DNA of 64,000 nucleotides from Lachnospiraceae bacterium (GCA_011959105.1 BLLU01000179.1:1-64000); one strand, 5' to 3'. Shown: positions 1-8,883, numbered from the stretch's first letter. Program-made: numbers and translations. The notes: generated from the letters alone by a model not told the origin.

Positions 1-37
1 GGCCATAGATGGATCACCAGAATGTATGGTGTAAGGG

Positions 38-71
38 GATATGCGGAACTTAAAATAAGAAAGGAAATAGA
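38..71 (+). promoter_or_regulatory. recurring leader motif upstream of gltX
   Basis: The 5' leader of gltX contains ATATGCGGAACTTAAAATAA followed by a GAAAGGAAA ribosome site. Nearly the same string, ATATGCGGAACT then TTTAAGAAAGGAAAG, lies before the GH13 gene near 4166, and shorter versions lie near 51711, 52653 and 52756. The bases are seen directly. Whether this is a 5'-UTR element, a binding site or a short dispersed repeat is unknown. Confidence 0.4.
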
Positions 72-74
72 GAG

Positions 75-1532
75 ATGGAAAAGATAAGGACTAGATATGC
101 TCCCAGCCCTACAGGAAAGATGCATGTGGGGAACCTGCGGTCGGCGCTTTATGAGTTTTTGATTGCCAAGCATGCGGGGGGAGATTTTATGCTGCGCATT
201 GAGGATACGGATCAGGAGCGCTTTGTGGACGGAGCCACAGAAATCATTTACCGTACTATGGCAAAGGCCGGATTGGTACATGACGAAGGTCCTGATAAGG
301 ATGGCGGCTATGGTCCCTATGTGCAGAGTGAGCGTATGAAAACCGGCATTTATATGAAATATGCGGAAGAACTCGTGCACAAGGGTGAGGCCTATTACTG
401 TTTCTGCGACAGGGAACGCTTGGCTTCCCTGAAAACAGAGGTGGTGGAGGGCAAGGAGATCAGTATCTACGACAAGCACTGCCTGGGGCTTTCCAGGGAG
501 GAGGTGGAGGCCAATCTGGCGGCGGGTAAGCCTTTTGTGATCAGGCAAAATATCCCGAATGAGGGGAGCACCACTTTTCATGATGAACTTTACGGTGATA
601 TCACGGTGGAGAACAGTGAGCTGGACGATATGATCCTGATTAAATCCGATGGTTTTCCGACTTACAATTTTGCCAATGTGGTGGACGACCATACCATGCA
701 TATCACGCATGTGGTGCGGGGCAATGAGTATTTGTCCTCCTCTCCTAAATATGTGCGTCTGTATGACGCCTTTGGGTGGCAGGTGCCAGTGTATATTCAC
801 TTGCCCTTGATTACCGATGAAAATCACAAGAAGCTGTCCAAGAGAAGCGGCCATTCTTCTTTTGAGGATTTGCTGGAACAGGGATTTGTGACGGAGGCTA
901 TTATCAACTATATCGCGCTGCTGGGCTGGAGCCCGGAGGATAACCGGGAGATTTTCACACTGCAGGAATTGATTGAGAACTTTGATTACCATCGTATCAG
1001 CAAGTCCCCTGCGGTGTTTGATATCGTGAAGCTGCGCTGGATGAACGGTGAGTATATTAAAGCTATGGATTTTGAAGGGTTTTATGAGATAGCAGAGCCT
1101 TATCTGAAGGAAGCATTGCCCGGACAGCTTAATCTTAAAAAAATTGCCGCGATGGTCAAGACCCGCATTGAGGTATTTCCTGATATTGCCGGGCTGGTGG
1201 ATTTTTTTGCTGAGTTGCCGGAGTATGATATGGCCATGTATACCCATAAGAAGATGAAAACGGATGCCGCCTCTTCACTGGAGGTGTTGACGGAAGTGCT
1301 TCCCATCCTGGAGGCTCAGGAGGATTACAGCAATGACGGGCTCTATCAGGCGCTGAGCGCCTATGTGGAGCGGAAGGGCTGTAAGAATGGCTATGTAATG
1401 TGGCCCGTGCGTACCGCTGTGTCCGGTAAACAGATGACGCCTGCCGGTGCCACGGAGATCATGGAGATTTTGGGCAAGGAGGAGTCCCTGCGCCGCATCC
1501 GCAGAGGCGTTGAACTGCTGCAAAATGCATAG
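75..1532 (+). CDS. gltX: glutamate-tRNA ligase
   Basis: Class I aminoacyl-tRNA synthetase that charges tRNA-Glu in the cytoplasm. The 485-residue length is normal for bacterial GluRS. The N-terminus carries PSPTGKMHVGN, the HIGH-type ATP-binding motif, and KLSKRSG near residue 253 is the KMSKS loop. The ATG at 75 follows a GAAAGGAAA ribosome site with good spacing. The stop overlaps the likely start of the downstream helicase by 8 nt, so the two are probably co-transcribed. Upstream sequence within the window is only a short leader; any promoter lies outside or within the first 40 bases. Confidence 0.97.
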   Translation: MEKIRTRYAPSPTGKMHVGNLRSALYEFLIAKHAGGDFMLRIEDTDQERFVDGATEIIYRTMAKAGLVHDEGPDKDGGYGPYVQSERMKTGIYMKYAEELVHKGEAYYCFCDRERLASLKTEVVEGKEISIYDKHCLGLSREEVEANLAAGKPFVIRQNIPNEGSTTFHDELYGDITVENSELDDMILIKSDGFPTYNFANVVDDHTMHITHVVRGNEYLSSSPKYVRLYDAFGWQVPVYIHLPLITDENHKKLSKRSGHSSFEDLLEQGFVTEAIINYIALLGWSPEDNREIFTLQELIENFDYHRISKSPAVFDIVKLRWMNGEYIKAMDFEGFYEIAEPYLKEALPGQLNLKKIAAMVKTRIEVFPDIAGLVDFFAELPEYDMAMYTHKKMKTDAASSLEVLTEVLPILEAQEDYSNDGLYQALSAYVERKGCKNGYVMWPVRTAVSGKQMTPAGATEIMEILGKEESLRRIRRGVELLQNA

Positions 1533-3543
1533 GCCGATGCCGGAGATTTTAGCGCATCTCAGCGAAGAACAGCGCCGGGCGGTAACACACGGGGCGGGGC
1601 CCATGCTGGTGACGGCAGGCCCCGGCTCCGGTAAAACCCATGTTTTGACCAGCCGCATTCTGTATCTGGTGCAGGAGCGGCTGGTCCCTCCTGGCCAGAT
1701 CCTGGTGATCACCTTCACCAGGGAGGCGGCCCGTTCCATGCAAAGAAGATATCTGGAAATATCCGAAAAATTCCTTTATTCCGAAGAGGCCCAATCCGGG
1801 CAGGTCAGCTTTGGAACCTTTCATTCCTTCTTTTATCAAATTCTAAGAAGTTCCGAGAAATATACCCGTTATCGTATAATCGGAGAAGCAGAAAAGCAGA
1901 AACTTATATACCCGCTGCTGAAAGATATAAAAGTCAGGCGGGGAGAAAACGACAAATATTTTGATCCGGTGAGCCAGGAGGACGTAAAAAGCATGCTTTC
2001 TGCCATGAGTTTTGATAAAAATACGGGCAGGATGCAGGAGGCTATGGGTCAGCTGCAGGAACCCTGGAGGGAATGCTACTGCAAGATTCGGCAGGGATTC
2101 GAAAAGGAGAAAGAACAGCGCAGGCAACTGGATCTGGATGACTTGCTGGTACTCACTGCCCGGGAATTGGAGCGGGACGCGGGTTTGCTGCAGTATTGGC
2201 GCTGCCGCTACCCTTATGCACTGGTGGACGAGTTTCAAGACTGTAACCCGGTGCAGTATGAGATTCTGAAAATGCTCTATCCCAAGGGAGGAAATCTTTT
2301 TGCTGTGGGGGATGATGACCAGGCCATCTATGGGTTTCGAGGGGCAGATCCCGGAATTATGCAAAAATTTATGGAGGAATATTTAGAGTCCGCTCCTGGT
2401 GCCGGAGCACAGGAGGAGATCGCCCATGTGGTACTGGGCAGGAATTACCGATGTGTTCAGAAGGTGGTGGATGCATCTGCCAAGGTTATTGCCTGCAATC
2501 GGCAGCGGGTGGAAAAACAATTTGCTTCCAACAGAGAGACCGAAGGGAATGTGCGAATTGTGGGTTTTATGGGAGGAAGGGAGGAGAGGGGCTATGTGCT
2601 GTCCCAATGTCGGGGCATGACACCTTTGGAATTGGACCGGTGGGCCGTCCTGTTCCGTACAGGCAGTCTGTTGGCGGCCTTCGGGGCGGAACTGATGCAG
2701 GAGGGAATTCCTTTTGTAGTCAGGGAAAAGCTGAACAATATTTATGAGCATTTCGTTGTAAGGGATGTGATGGACTATTTTCGGGCGGCTTACGGTTGTA
2801 GAGAGCGGCAGCTTTTTCTGCGGCTCTGGAACCGTCCCAGATTGCGTGTGGGAAGGGAGGCGCTGGATCACCCGGTGGTGGATTTCGAACATGTCAAAAA
2901 GTTTTACAGCGGGGCTTTCTGTCAAAATCCAAACGCTGTAAGGGATGTGGAGCAGTTTGAGAGAAAGTTGGAGCAGCTGCGGCGGTTTTCTCTGGAATTG
3001 GGAATCACCTTTATTCGAAGGGGCTTTGGATATGAGGAATTCCTGCGTCGCAGGGCCGGGGACAACCGGGAACTGCTGGAGAGTTGGTTGGAGGTGCTGG
3101 ACTGGTTGGAGGGAGACTGCGCGGGATACAGGGATTTCCGGGAGTGGGAGCGCAGCCAGGAGAGTACAGCTCTCCGTATGTCTCAGGAAAGCAGTGGGAG
3201 TGTGTGTAACGCGGACAGGGAAAGCAGAGAAGGAGACGGATGCACAGGCATTGCAGGCAATGCTGCACAAAAAAAGGGCATACATATTTTGACCATGCAT
3301 GCCGCCAAAGGCCTGGAATATGACAGAGTATTTCTGATGGACGTCAACGAAGGAAATATACCGAAGCTGAAAAGAGGCATCACCGTTACGGATTCTCTTT
3401 TGGAGGAAGAACGGCGTCTTTTCTATGTGGGGATGACCCGTGCCAGGGTCAGCCTGGAACTCCTGTACCAGACCGGTACCAGAGAGCGTCCCAGGCTTCC
3501 CTCCACATTCCTGCAGCCACTGTTAGAACAACAGGGCGTATGA
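1525..3543 (+). CDS. UvrD/PcrA-type superfamily 1 DNA helicase
   Basis: ATP-dependent 3'-5' DNA helicase of the UvrD/Rep/PcrA family, expected in repair or replication-fork restart. Visible motifs are the Walker A AGPGSGKTH near the N-terminus, the DEFQD motif II, GDDDQAIYGFRG (motif III), TMHAAKGLEYD (motif V) and EEERRLFYVGMTRAR (motif VI). The ORF track starts at 1447 inside gltX; the ATG at 1525 (overlapping the gltX stop) or 1537 fits better. At about 672 residues it is shorter than typical PcrA. A low-complexity stretch precedes motif V. The exact subfamily cannot be fixed by eye. Confidence 0.9.
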   Translation: MHRPMPEILAHLSEEQRRAVTHGAGPMLVTAGPGSGKTHVLTSRILYLVQERLVPPGQILVITFTREAARSMQRRYLEISEKFLYSEEAQSGQVSFGTFHSFFYQILRSSEKYTRYRIIGEAEKQKLIYPLLKDIKVRRGENDKYFDPVSQEDVKSMLSAMSFDKNTGRMQEAMGQLQEPWRECYCKIRQGFEKEKEQRRQLDLDDLLVLTARELERDAGLLQYWRCRYPYALVDEFQDCNPVQYEILKMLYPKGGNLFAVGDDDQAIYGFRGADPGIMQKFMEEYLESAPGAGAQEEIAHVVLGRNYRCVQKVVDASAKVIACNRQRVEKQFASNRETEGNVRIVGFMGGREERGYVLSQCRGMTPLELDRWAVLFRTGSLLAAFGAELMQEGIPFVVREKLNNIYEHFVVRDVMDYFRAAYGCRERQLFLRLWNRPRLRVGREALDHPVVDFEHVKKFYSGAFCQNPNAVRDVEQFERKLEQLRRFSLELGITFIRRGFGYEEFLRRRAGDNRELLESWLEVLDWLEGDCAGYRDFREWERSQESTALRMSQESSGSVCNADRESREGDGCTGIAGNAAQKKGIHILTMHAAKGLEYDRVFLMDVNEGNIPKLKRGITVTDSLLEEERRLFYVGMTRARVSLELLYQTGTRERPRLPSTFLQPLLEQQGV

Positions 3544-3559
3544 CTTCCGGCGTCAGCTG

Positions 3560-3880
3560 TTACTCCTCGTCCGGCAGGATCTCGTCGAATTCCTGATTGT
3601 CCAGAAACTCGTCAAAGGCATCTGTCACCTTTTCATACTCCTCATCACTGTCAATGTAGTCCAGCTCCGGCTCTTCGTTGGGATCGTCGGGATTTTCACT
3701 GTAACGGTAGAACCATACTTCACCGTCCTGATTCTCCCCTTTCTCATCCAGAGGCAGCAGTACGATATAGTCCTGGCCCTCCACCTCCAGGATGGTTATG
3801 ACGGCACATGTCACGTCCTGTCCGTTGTCCAGGGACAGTTCCACGGTCATTTCCTCATTGGGTTCTTCATTTTTTCCCAT
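3560..3880 (-). CDS. DUF1292 family protein
   Basis: Small acidic protein of 106 residues with the pattern of the DUF1292/YrzB family: a short beta-rich core (TVELSLDNGQDV, AVITILEVEGQDYIVLLP, EVWFYRYSEN) followed by an acidic tail. The family is widespread in Firmicutes and its function is unknown. It is transcribed toward the helicase gene. A good minus-strand promoter lies at 3979-4007 and a GAGAGG ribosome site precedes the ATG. No signal peptide or membrane segment is visible. Confidence 0.85.
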   Translation of the reverse strand: MGKNEEPNEEMTVELSLDNGQDVTCAVITILEVEGQDYIVLLPLDEKGENQDGEVWFYRYSENPDDPNEEPELDYIDSDEEYEKVTDAFDEFLDNQEFDEILPDEE

Positions 3881-3978
3881 AATAAGTACCTCTCTTTCTG
3901 CGATGTATCGCCCTTATGCCTAAACCCCATCCTGCCCTGCCGGGCCAAATATTCAAGGGCTATGACGGTCACATCTTC

Positions 3979-4007
3979 ATTGTACAATATTGCATTTTTT
4001 ATTGCAA
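3979..4007 (-). promoter_or_regulatory. sigma-A-like promoter of DUF1292 gene
   Basis: On the minus strand, TTGCAA (-35) and TACAAT (-10) are separated by exactly 17 bases, with transcription expected to start near 3972, about 90 bases before the DUF1292 start codon. The -35 lies within an inverted repeat, TATTGCA-TTTTTTAT-TGCAATA. It stands back to back with the plus-strand promoter at 4013. Confidence 0.55.
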
Positions 4008-4012
4008 TAAGA

Positions 4013-4041
4013 TTTACAGACGGAAAAAAATAGGCTATAAT
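4013..4041 (+). promoter_or_regulatory. sigma-A-like promoter of GH13-like gene
   Basis: TTTACA and a perfect TATAAT are separated by 17 bases. It points to the GH13-like gene and implies a 5' leader of about 160 nt if translation starts at 4208. It diverges from the DUF1292 promoter with only 5 bases between the two -35 boxes. Confidence 0.6.
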
Positions 4042-4165
4042 CTGATTATAAGAAAATGAAATTCAGTGATGGAATCCGTCTGCCGGGAAAGACATCGGCA
4101 GGGGAGGACATGGGACTTTGGAACTACATATTTTTTCCGTCACCGGAGCCTGTATGATGGAAGGG

Positions 4166-4195
4166 AATATGCGGAACTCTAATTTAAGAAAGGAA
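4166..4195 (+). promoter_or_regulatory. recurring leader motif upstream of GH13-like gene
   Basis: ATATGCGGAACT followed by TTTAAGAAAGGAAAG matches the gltX leader near base 39 almost base for base over about 28 positions. Its position ahead of a ribosome site supports starting translation at the ATG at 4208 rather than at the track start (TTG at 4118). Confidence 0.4.
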
Positions 4196-4207
4196 AGCGT
4201 GGGCGAT

Positions 4208-6061
4208 ATGACATTTGAGAATTTTCCGCTCCCATATGGGGCATATCCCCTTGGACAGGGAATAGACGGCATCAGATTTTCTTTTCCCTCTCAGGAGGAA
4301 GACTGCGGCGTTCTGGTCTACCAGAGGGGAAGCGGAAGACTCTTGAAAAAGCATGCTTTCCGTCCCCAGGACAGGCTGGGCAGCATCCGCTACGGTGTGG
4401 TCACGGGCTTTCCGGCAGAGGGGATCAGTTATCTGTTTTACAGAGGGAATCAGGTGTTCCCTGACCGTTGGGGCCGGGCCTATGAACTTCAGGGGAAGTA
4501 CGGTGCTCCCCGCAGCCCCGGAGATTATCGGGCGGTGATTGATGATGCTTCTTATGACTGGGGCGGCGATGCTTGCCCCAGAGTCCCCTATGAGGATGCG
4601 CTCTGTTACGGAATTCATGTGAGAGGCTTCACCATGCATGTCTCCTCCAAAGTTAAGGCCAGGGGAACCTTTGCCGGGATCGGGGAGAAGCTGGACTATC
4701 TGCAGGGCTTGGGGGTCACTACTCTGGAATTGCAGCCAATCTATGAACAGATAGAGATGGAGGATGCGCAGACATCTGAGGAATATAACAGGGAGCTTTA
4801 TCAGCCCAGGGAGCCCCGACTGAATTATTGGGGCTATCAGGAGGGATATTACTATGCCCCCAAAAGTGGTTATGCCGCCTCGGCAGATGCTGCCACAGAA
4901 CTCAGGGAACTGGTGAAAGCGCTGCATGCCAGGGGGATGGAATTGATTCTGCAATTTTATTTCCCGGACCATATATCTACGGACGAGATATTGGACGTGC
5001 TTCGGTATTGGATTTGGGCCTATCATGTAGACGGTTTTCACCTGATGGGGGGGAATCTGCAGGTCATGGCGATTGCGTCGGACCCGGCTCTCAGCGATTG
5101 CAAACTTTGGTATTATGATTTTCCCACAGAGCAAATCTACGGTTATCAAAAGATACCGGCCTATCGGAACCTGGCCGTCTATAATGACGGCTTTCAGCAG
5201 GAAATGAGACGGTTTTTGAAAGGGGATGAGGGCATGCTGCAGGGAGTGGCCCAAAGGATGCGCTGCAATCCCCTGCAGAAGGGCATAATCAATTATTTCT
5301 CGGATTATGCGGGCTTTACCATGATGGATCTGGTGTCCTATGACAGGAAGCACAATGAGGAGAACGGAGAGGACAACAGGGACGGCAGTGACTGTAACTT
5401 CAGTTGGAACTGCGGCGCGGAAGGGCCTTCCCGTAAAAAGCAGGTGACGGCGCTGCGGATGAAACAACTGCGAAACGCTTTTACTCTGCTGATGCTGTCC
5501 CAGGGGACCCCTTATATTTTCATGGGAGATGAGTTTGGGCGTACCCAAAAGGGCAACAATAATCCCTATTGTCAGGACAACGGTGTGACTTGGGTAAATT
5601 GGAGAGATTTGGAGAGAAGGAGGGTGCTGCACGATTATGTACAGGGATTGATCCGTCTGCGCAGGCGGTATGGCATCTTTCACCTGGAGCGGGAATGCCG
5701 ATTGATGGACTACCGTTCTTGCGGAAGCCCGGATCTATCCTATCATGGTACGGAAGCCTGGAGACCTGCCTGGGAGCCTTACAATAGGCACATAGGCCTT
5801 ATGCTCAACGGCGCTTATGGCGGAGAGGGGCAGGAGGATTGCTGGTATATTGCGGTGAATATGCACTGGGAAGGCCATGATTTCGCGCTGCCCAGATTGC
5901 CTAAGGGGCAGGTGTGGAGGAAGGTATTGGATACGGAAGAGGGAGAACAGGCAGAAGAAAAGGAGCCGTTAGACAGAAAAAGAGTGCAGGCTGCCGGGGA
6001 AGGGCAGACTGTGGGGACGAGCCCCAGGAGCATTACCCTGTATCAGAGCGTGCGCCTGTGA
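4208..6061 (+). CDS. GlgX/isoamylase-like GH13 protein, catalytically degenerate
   Basis: About 617 residues related to glycogen-debranching GH13 enzymes. It has an N-terminal beta domain, a TIM-barrel region with YEDALCYGIHVRGFT, and the family hallmark VSYDRKHNEENGE near residue 370. Compared with the classical family motifs the catalytic residues are gone. The nucleophile motif VDGFRFD reads VDGFHLM near residue 274, the acid/base AEPWD region reads LWYYDF near 299, and the SHDGFT motif reads DYAGFT near 364. The NHT-containing loop between regions I and II is also missing. It is therefore probably not a hydrolase; a glycogen-binding or scaffold role is inference. The start was chosen after the leader motif at 4166; the TTG at 4118 is an alternative. 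Confidence 0.75.
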   Translation: MTFENFPLPYGAYPLGQGIDGIRFSFPSQEEDCGVLVYQRGSGRLLKKHAFRPQDRLGSIRYGVVTGFPAEGISYLFYRGNQVFPDRWGRAYELQGKYGAPRSPGDYRAVIDDASYDWGGDACPRVPYEDALCYGIHVRGFTMHVSSKVKARGTFAGIGEKLDYLQGLGVTTLELQPIYEQIEMEDAQTSEEYNRELYQPREPRLNYWGYQEGYYYAPKSGYAASADAATELRELVKALHARGMELILQFYFPDHISTDEILDVLRYWIWAYHVDGFHLMGGNLQVMAIASDPALSDCKLWYYDFPTEQIYGYQKIPAYRNLAVYNDGFQQEMRRFLKGDEGMLQGVAQRMRCNPLQKGIINYFSDYAGFTMMDLVSYDRKHNEENGEDNRDGSDCNFSWNCGAEGPSRKKQVTALRMKQLRNAFTLLMLSQGTPYIFMGDEFGRTQKGNNNPYCQDNGVTWVNWRDLERRRVLHDYVQGLIRLRRRYGIFHLERECRLMDYRSCGSPDLSYHGTEAWRPAWEPYNRHIGLMLNGAYGGEGQEDCWYIAVNMHWEGHDFALPRLPKGQVWRKVLDTEEGEQAEEKEPLDRKRVQAAGEGQTVGTSPRSITLYQSVRL

Positions 6062-6168
6062 GGGCGGGCCGGTATGGAGCAGGATGGAAAAACGGACGGG
6101 CGGCCCAGTCACAAAGGCGCCTTTGCAGCATAGGATAGAGTAACAAACATGGATAGGAAGCATAGCGT

Positions 6169-6513
6169 ATGAATTGTCTGATTATCCTTTTGCTGCTGGC
6201 CTGCGGCGGTGGTCAGTGCGGTCGCGGCTGCGGTTGTAACTGTGGCTGCGGATGTGCCAGAGGCGGCAATATGTGCTGTCGTGAGGACAGAGACTGCGGT
6301 GACATGTGCTGCCGGAGGGACCGCGACAATGACTGTCCCTGCATGGGAGAGGGCCGTGGCCCGGTGAGATGTCATGATGATCATGATCATCATGACCACC
6401 ACGATCATCATGATCATCACGACCACCATGACTGCAAGCAGGGCGGTCCCGCCGCTTGGAACAGTTTCCCCAGTATTTCCGGCGGGGATACCTGCGGCTG
6501 TGATGCGGATTAG
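6169..6513 (+). CDS. small Cys/His/Asp-rich protein, putative metal binder
   Basis: 114 residues. A hydrophobic N-terminus (LIILLLLAC) is followed by a Gly/Cys-rich block (CGCNCGCGC), CC-containing segments, then an HDHHDHHDHH tract flanked by cysteines, and a short tail. Similar small high-cysteine ORFs are known in Lachnospiraceae, some with the automatic name chorion class high-cysteine protein, but no function is established. The Cys and His density suggests transition-metal binding, which is inference. The N-terminus could be a membrane anchor or a lipobox-like LLAC, but it lacks a basic n-region. The ribosome site is weak (AGGAAGC). A terminator follows at 6544. Confidence 0.6.
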   Translation: MNCLIILLLLACGGGQCGRGCGCNCGCGCARGGNMCCREDRDCGDMCCRRDRDNDCPCMGEGRGPVRCHDDHDHHDHHDHHDHHDHHDCKQGGPAAWNSFPSISGGDTCGCDAD

Positions 6514-6543
6514 ATACTACAGGAATAAGATGAAAAAAGCGAG

Positions 6544-6570
6544 AGCCCGCCTTAAACGGTCGGGCTTTTG
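6544..6570 (+). terminator. rho-independent terminator
   Basis: AGCCCG and CGGGCT form a stem over a short loop, followed by TTTTG. It ends the Cys/His-rich gene just before the lactonase gene. Confidence 0.65.
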
Positions 6571-6647
6571 CCTTGTCTTTTGGGAGGTTTTGTGCTATAA
6601 TTCGGATAAAGTTCTGTGACAGAAATGACTTGAGGAGGTATGTGGCT

Positions 6648-7700
6648 ATGGCGAAGGACAAATATGTTGCGTATGTATCCACCTATACAATGGGGGATAG
6701 CCATGGTATCAGAGTTTATGATGTGGATATGGAAAAGGGGCGGTTCACGGAAAAGGATAAGGTGGAAATTACCAACTCTTCCTATGTGACAATCTCTCAC
6801 AATGGGAAATGCCTGTATTCCATTACGGATTTTGGCGTGGAGGCATACACCATTATGAAGGACGGCAGCCTGGAACTGCTGAATTTTGCTCCCATCAACG
6901 GGATGAGAGGCTGTTATCTGTCCACGGACTACACGGACAAGTACCTCTTTGTTGCCGGTTACCATGACGGCAAACTGACCGTGTTGAAGATCGAGCAGGA
7001 CGGCTCTATCGGCGGTATCACTGACGAAGTGTATCACAAGGGCATGGGCAGCCTGTCGGAACGGAATTTTCGTCCTCATATCAATTGTGCCCGAATGACT
7101 CATGACAATAAATATCTGCTGGTGGCGGACCAGGGAATGGACCATGTGAACGTATATGCTTTTAATCCGGGAAGCGGCAAACTGCGGATTGCCGATGTGA
7201 TCCGCAGCGAAATGGAGGCAGCACCCAGGCATATAAAGATATCCCAGGACGGACGGTTTATCTATATAGTACATGAGTGGAAGTGCTGTGTGGACGTGTA
7301 TTCCTATGAGGACAGGGAAGGCGTTCCCTATTTCGGTAAGATTCAGAGCATCTCCACTGTTAATGAGGACGCCACTCAGGGCAGTGCCGCCAGTGCGCTG
7401 AGTTTTTCCATGGATTATAATTACCTGATCAGTTCCAATGCGGGGGATAATTCGGTGATCCTGTATAATGTGAACAAGGAGGATGGCCTGTTGACCAAGA
7501 ATTTCTGCCTGCCCATCAGCGGGGAATTTCCCAAGGACGCAGATATCTTCCCGAATAATAAGTTCGTTGTGTCCTTGAATCACGAGTCCAACACATTGAC
7601 TTTCTTCAGAATCGATGTAAAGAACGGAACCATGACCATGAACGGGGCGCCCATGAAGCTGATGGCTCCCAATTCAATTATTTTTCATAAATTGACGTAA
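6648..7700 (+). CDS. lactonase family (Pgl-like) seven-bladed beta-propeller protein
   Basis: About 350 residues of the YbhE/PF10282 lactonase family. Repeats of the form RVYDVDMEKGRF, LYSITDFG, HDGKLTVLKI and VNVYAFNPGSGKL mark propeller blades. Members include 6-phosphogluconolactonases, but many have unproven substrates, so a pentose-phosphate role is only possible. No signal peptide is present. The track start at 6573 is too early: GAGGAGG at 6632 positions the ATG at 6648, giving MAKDKYVAYV. It stands alone between two terminators. Confidence 0.85.
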   Translation: MAKDKYVAYVSTYTMGDSHGIRVYDVDMEKGRFTEKDKVEITNSSYVTISHNGKCLYSITDFGVEAYTIMKDGSLELLNFAPINGMRGCYLSTDYTDKYLFVAGYHDGKLTVLKIEQDGSIGGITDEVYHKGMGSLSERNFRPHINCARMTHDNKYLLVADQGMDHVNVYAFNPGSGKLRIADVIRSEMEAAPRHIKISQDGRFIYIVHEWKCCVDVYSYEDREGVPYFGKIQSISTVNEDATQGSAASALSFSMDYNYLISSNAGDNSVILYNVNKEDGLLTKNFCLPISGEFPKDADIFPNNKFVVSLNHESNTLTFFRIDVKNGTMTMNGAPMKLMAPNSIIFHKLT

Positions 7701-7710
7701 AGGTATATGA

Positions 7711-7748
7711 AAAGGGCCGGTTTTCTGCGGAAGGGAAACCGGCCCTTT
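7711..7748. terminator. bidirectional terminator
   Basis: A 13-base inverted repeat (AAAGGGCCGGTTT ... AAACCGGCCCTTT) lies between the convergent lactonase and aroC genes. U-rich ends in both directions make it suitable for both transcripts. Confidence 0.8.
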
Positions 7749-7764
7749 GTGACGTCCGTGCAGA

Positions 7765-8883
7765 TTATTCCCCCAAGGTTTCCGGTTTCCGATAGAAGGT
7801 CTCCAGGCTGTCCATGCGGCAGCAAAGGTTGGACAGCATGGCGTCCAAAAGGGTGATGGCGGTCATGCACTCCAGTACCACCACTGCCCTGGGGACAATG
7901 ATGGGATCATGGCGCCCTTTGATCTGGAGGTTGATTTCCTGGCCGGATTGATTCACCGTCCGTTGAGGGGCGTAAATGGAGGGAGTGGGTTTTACATGGG
8001 CCCGGATCAGGATGTCGCCGCCGTCACTGATGCCGCCCAGAATGCCGCCGGCATGGTTGGTTGCCTTTGCCACCCGGCCTTGCTTTATACAAAAGGCATC
8101 GTTGTTCTCGCTGCCGTAACGGGTGGTTACGGCGGTTCCGTCGCCGATCTCCACTGCCTTTACCGCGCCGATGGACATGGCAGCCTGAGCCAGCAGGGCG
8201 TCCAGTTTACGAAAAACAGGGTCACCGATGCCGGCGGGAACCCCGACGGCCCGGCATTCCATCACTCCGCCCACAGAGTCCAGACGTTTTATGGCTTCCT
8301 CCAGATAGGACACTGCCCGGGCGTCTGCCTCCCGGTCCGGCATGGCGGTACGGGTCTCTTGGATGGCGGCGGCATCAAAGCGGGCAGGGTCCATGACGAT
8401 GGGACCGATGGAGCGGGTGTAGGCGCGGACCCCAATGCCTAGATGTTCCAGGATCTTGCAGGCGATGGCTCCCGCTGCTACCCGGCCGGTGGTTTCCCTT
8501 CCCGAAGATCGACCGCCCCCCCGATAGTCCCGGAAGCCGTACTTCTGGTCAAAAGAATAGTCTGCATGTCCGGGGCGGTAGCAGGAGGCAATCTCGCCGT
8601 AATCTCTGGAGATCTGGGAGGTGTTGCGTACCAGCAGTGAGATGGGGGTTCCCGTGGTTCGTCCTTCAAATACGCCGGAGAGGATTTCCACCTGGTCCGC
8701 TTCTCTGCGGGAGGTGGTGATATTACTCTGTCCTGGCCTGCGCCGGTCCAGATAACGCTGAATGTCCTCCTCCTGTAAAGCCAGTCCGGCGGGACAGCCG
8801 TCCACCACCACTCCCAGGGCGGGCCCATGGGATTCTCCCCAGGTGGTGATGCGGAATATATTGCCAAAAGATGATCCTGCCAT
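7765..8883 (-). CDS. aroC: chorismate synthase
   Basis: Converts 5-enolpyruvylshikimate-3-phosphate to chorismate, the last common step to aromatic amino acids, using reduced FMN. The 372-residue protein has the family start GNIFRITTWGESHGPALG, the RRPGQSNITTSR segment, DYSFDQKYGFRDYRGGGRSSGRET, and GGILGGISDGGDI. The track start at 8934 adds 17 residues; GAGGAG just upstream of the ATG at 8883 fixes the real start. Transcription is against the flanking genes, from a promoter at 8945-8973. No other shikimate-pathway gene is next to it. Confidence 0.96.
   Translation of the reverse strand: MAGSSFGNIFRITTWGESHGPALGVVVDGCPAGLALQEEDIQRYLDRRRPGQSNITTSRREADQVEILSGVFEGRTTGTPISLLVRNTSQISRDYGEIASCYRPGHADYSFDQKYGFRDYRGGGRSSGRETTGRVAAGAIACKILEHLGIGVRAYTRSIGPIVMDPARFDAAAIQETRTAMPDREADARAVSYLEEAIKRLDSVGGVMECRAVGVPAGIGDPVFRKLDALLAQAAMSIGAVKAVEIGDGTAVTTRYGSENNDAFCIKQGRVAKATNHAGGILGGISDGGDILIRAHVKPTPSIYAPQRTVNQSGQEINLQIKGRHDPIIVPRAVVVLECMTAITLLDAMLSNLCCRMDSLETFYRKPETLGE

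Noticed and set aside
4184-5683. 499-aa minus-strand ORF inside the GH13-like gene
   Set aside because: The plus-strand frame has a recognisable family, a promoter and a leader; the minus frame has none.
6370-6432. CAT/GAT-rich tandem repeat considered as CRISPR or satellite
   Set aside because: The period encodes an HDH tract in the open frame; there are no spacers.
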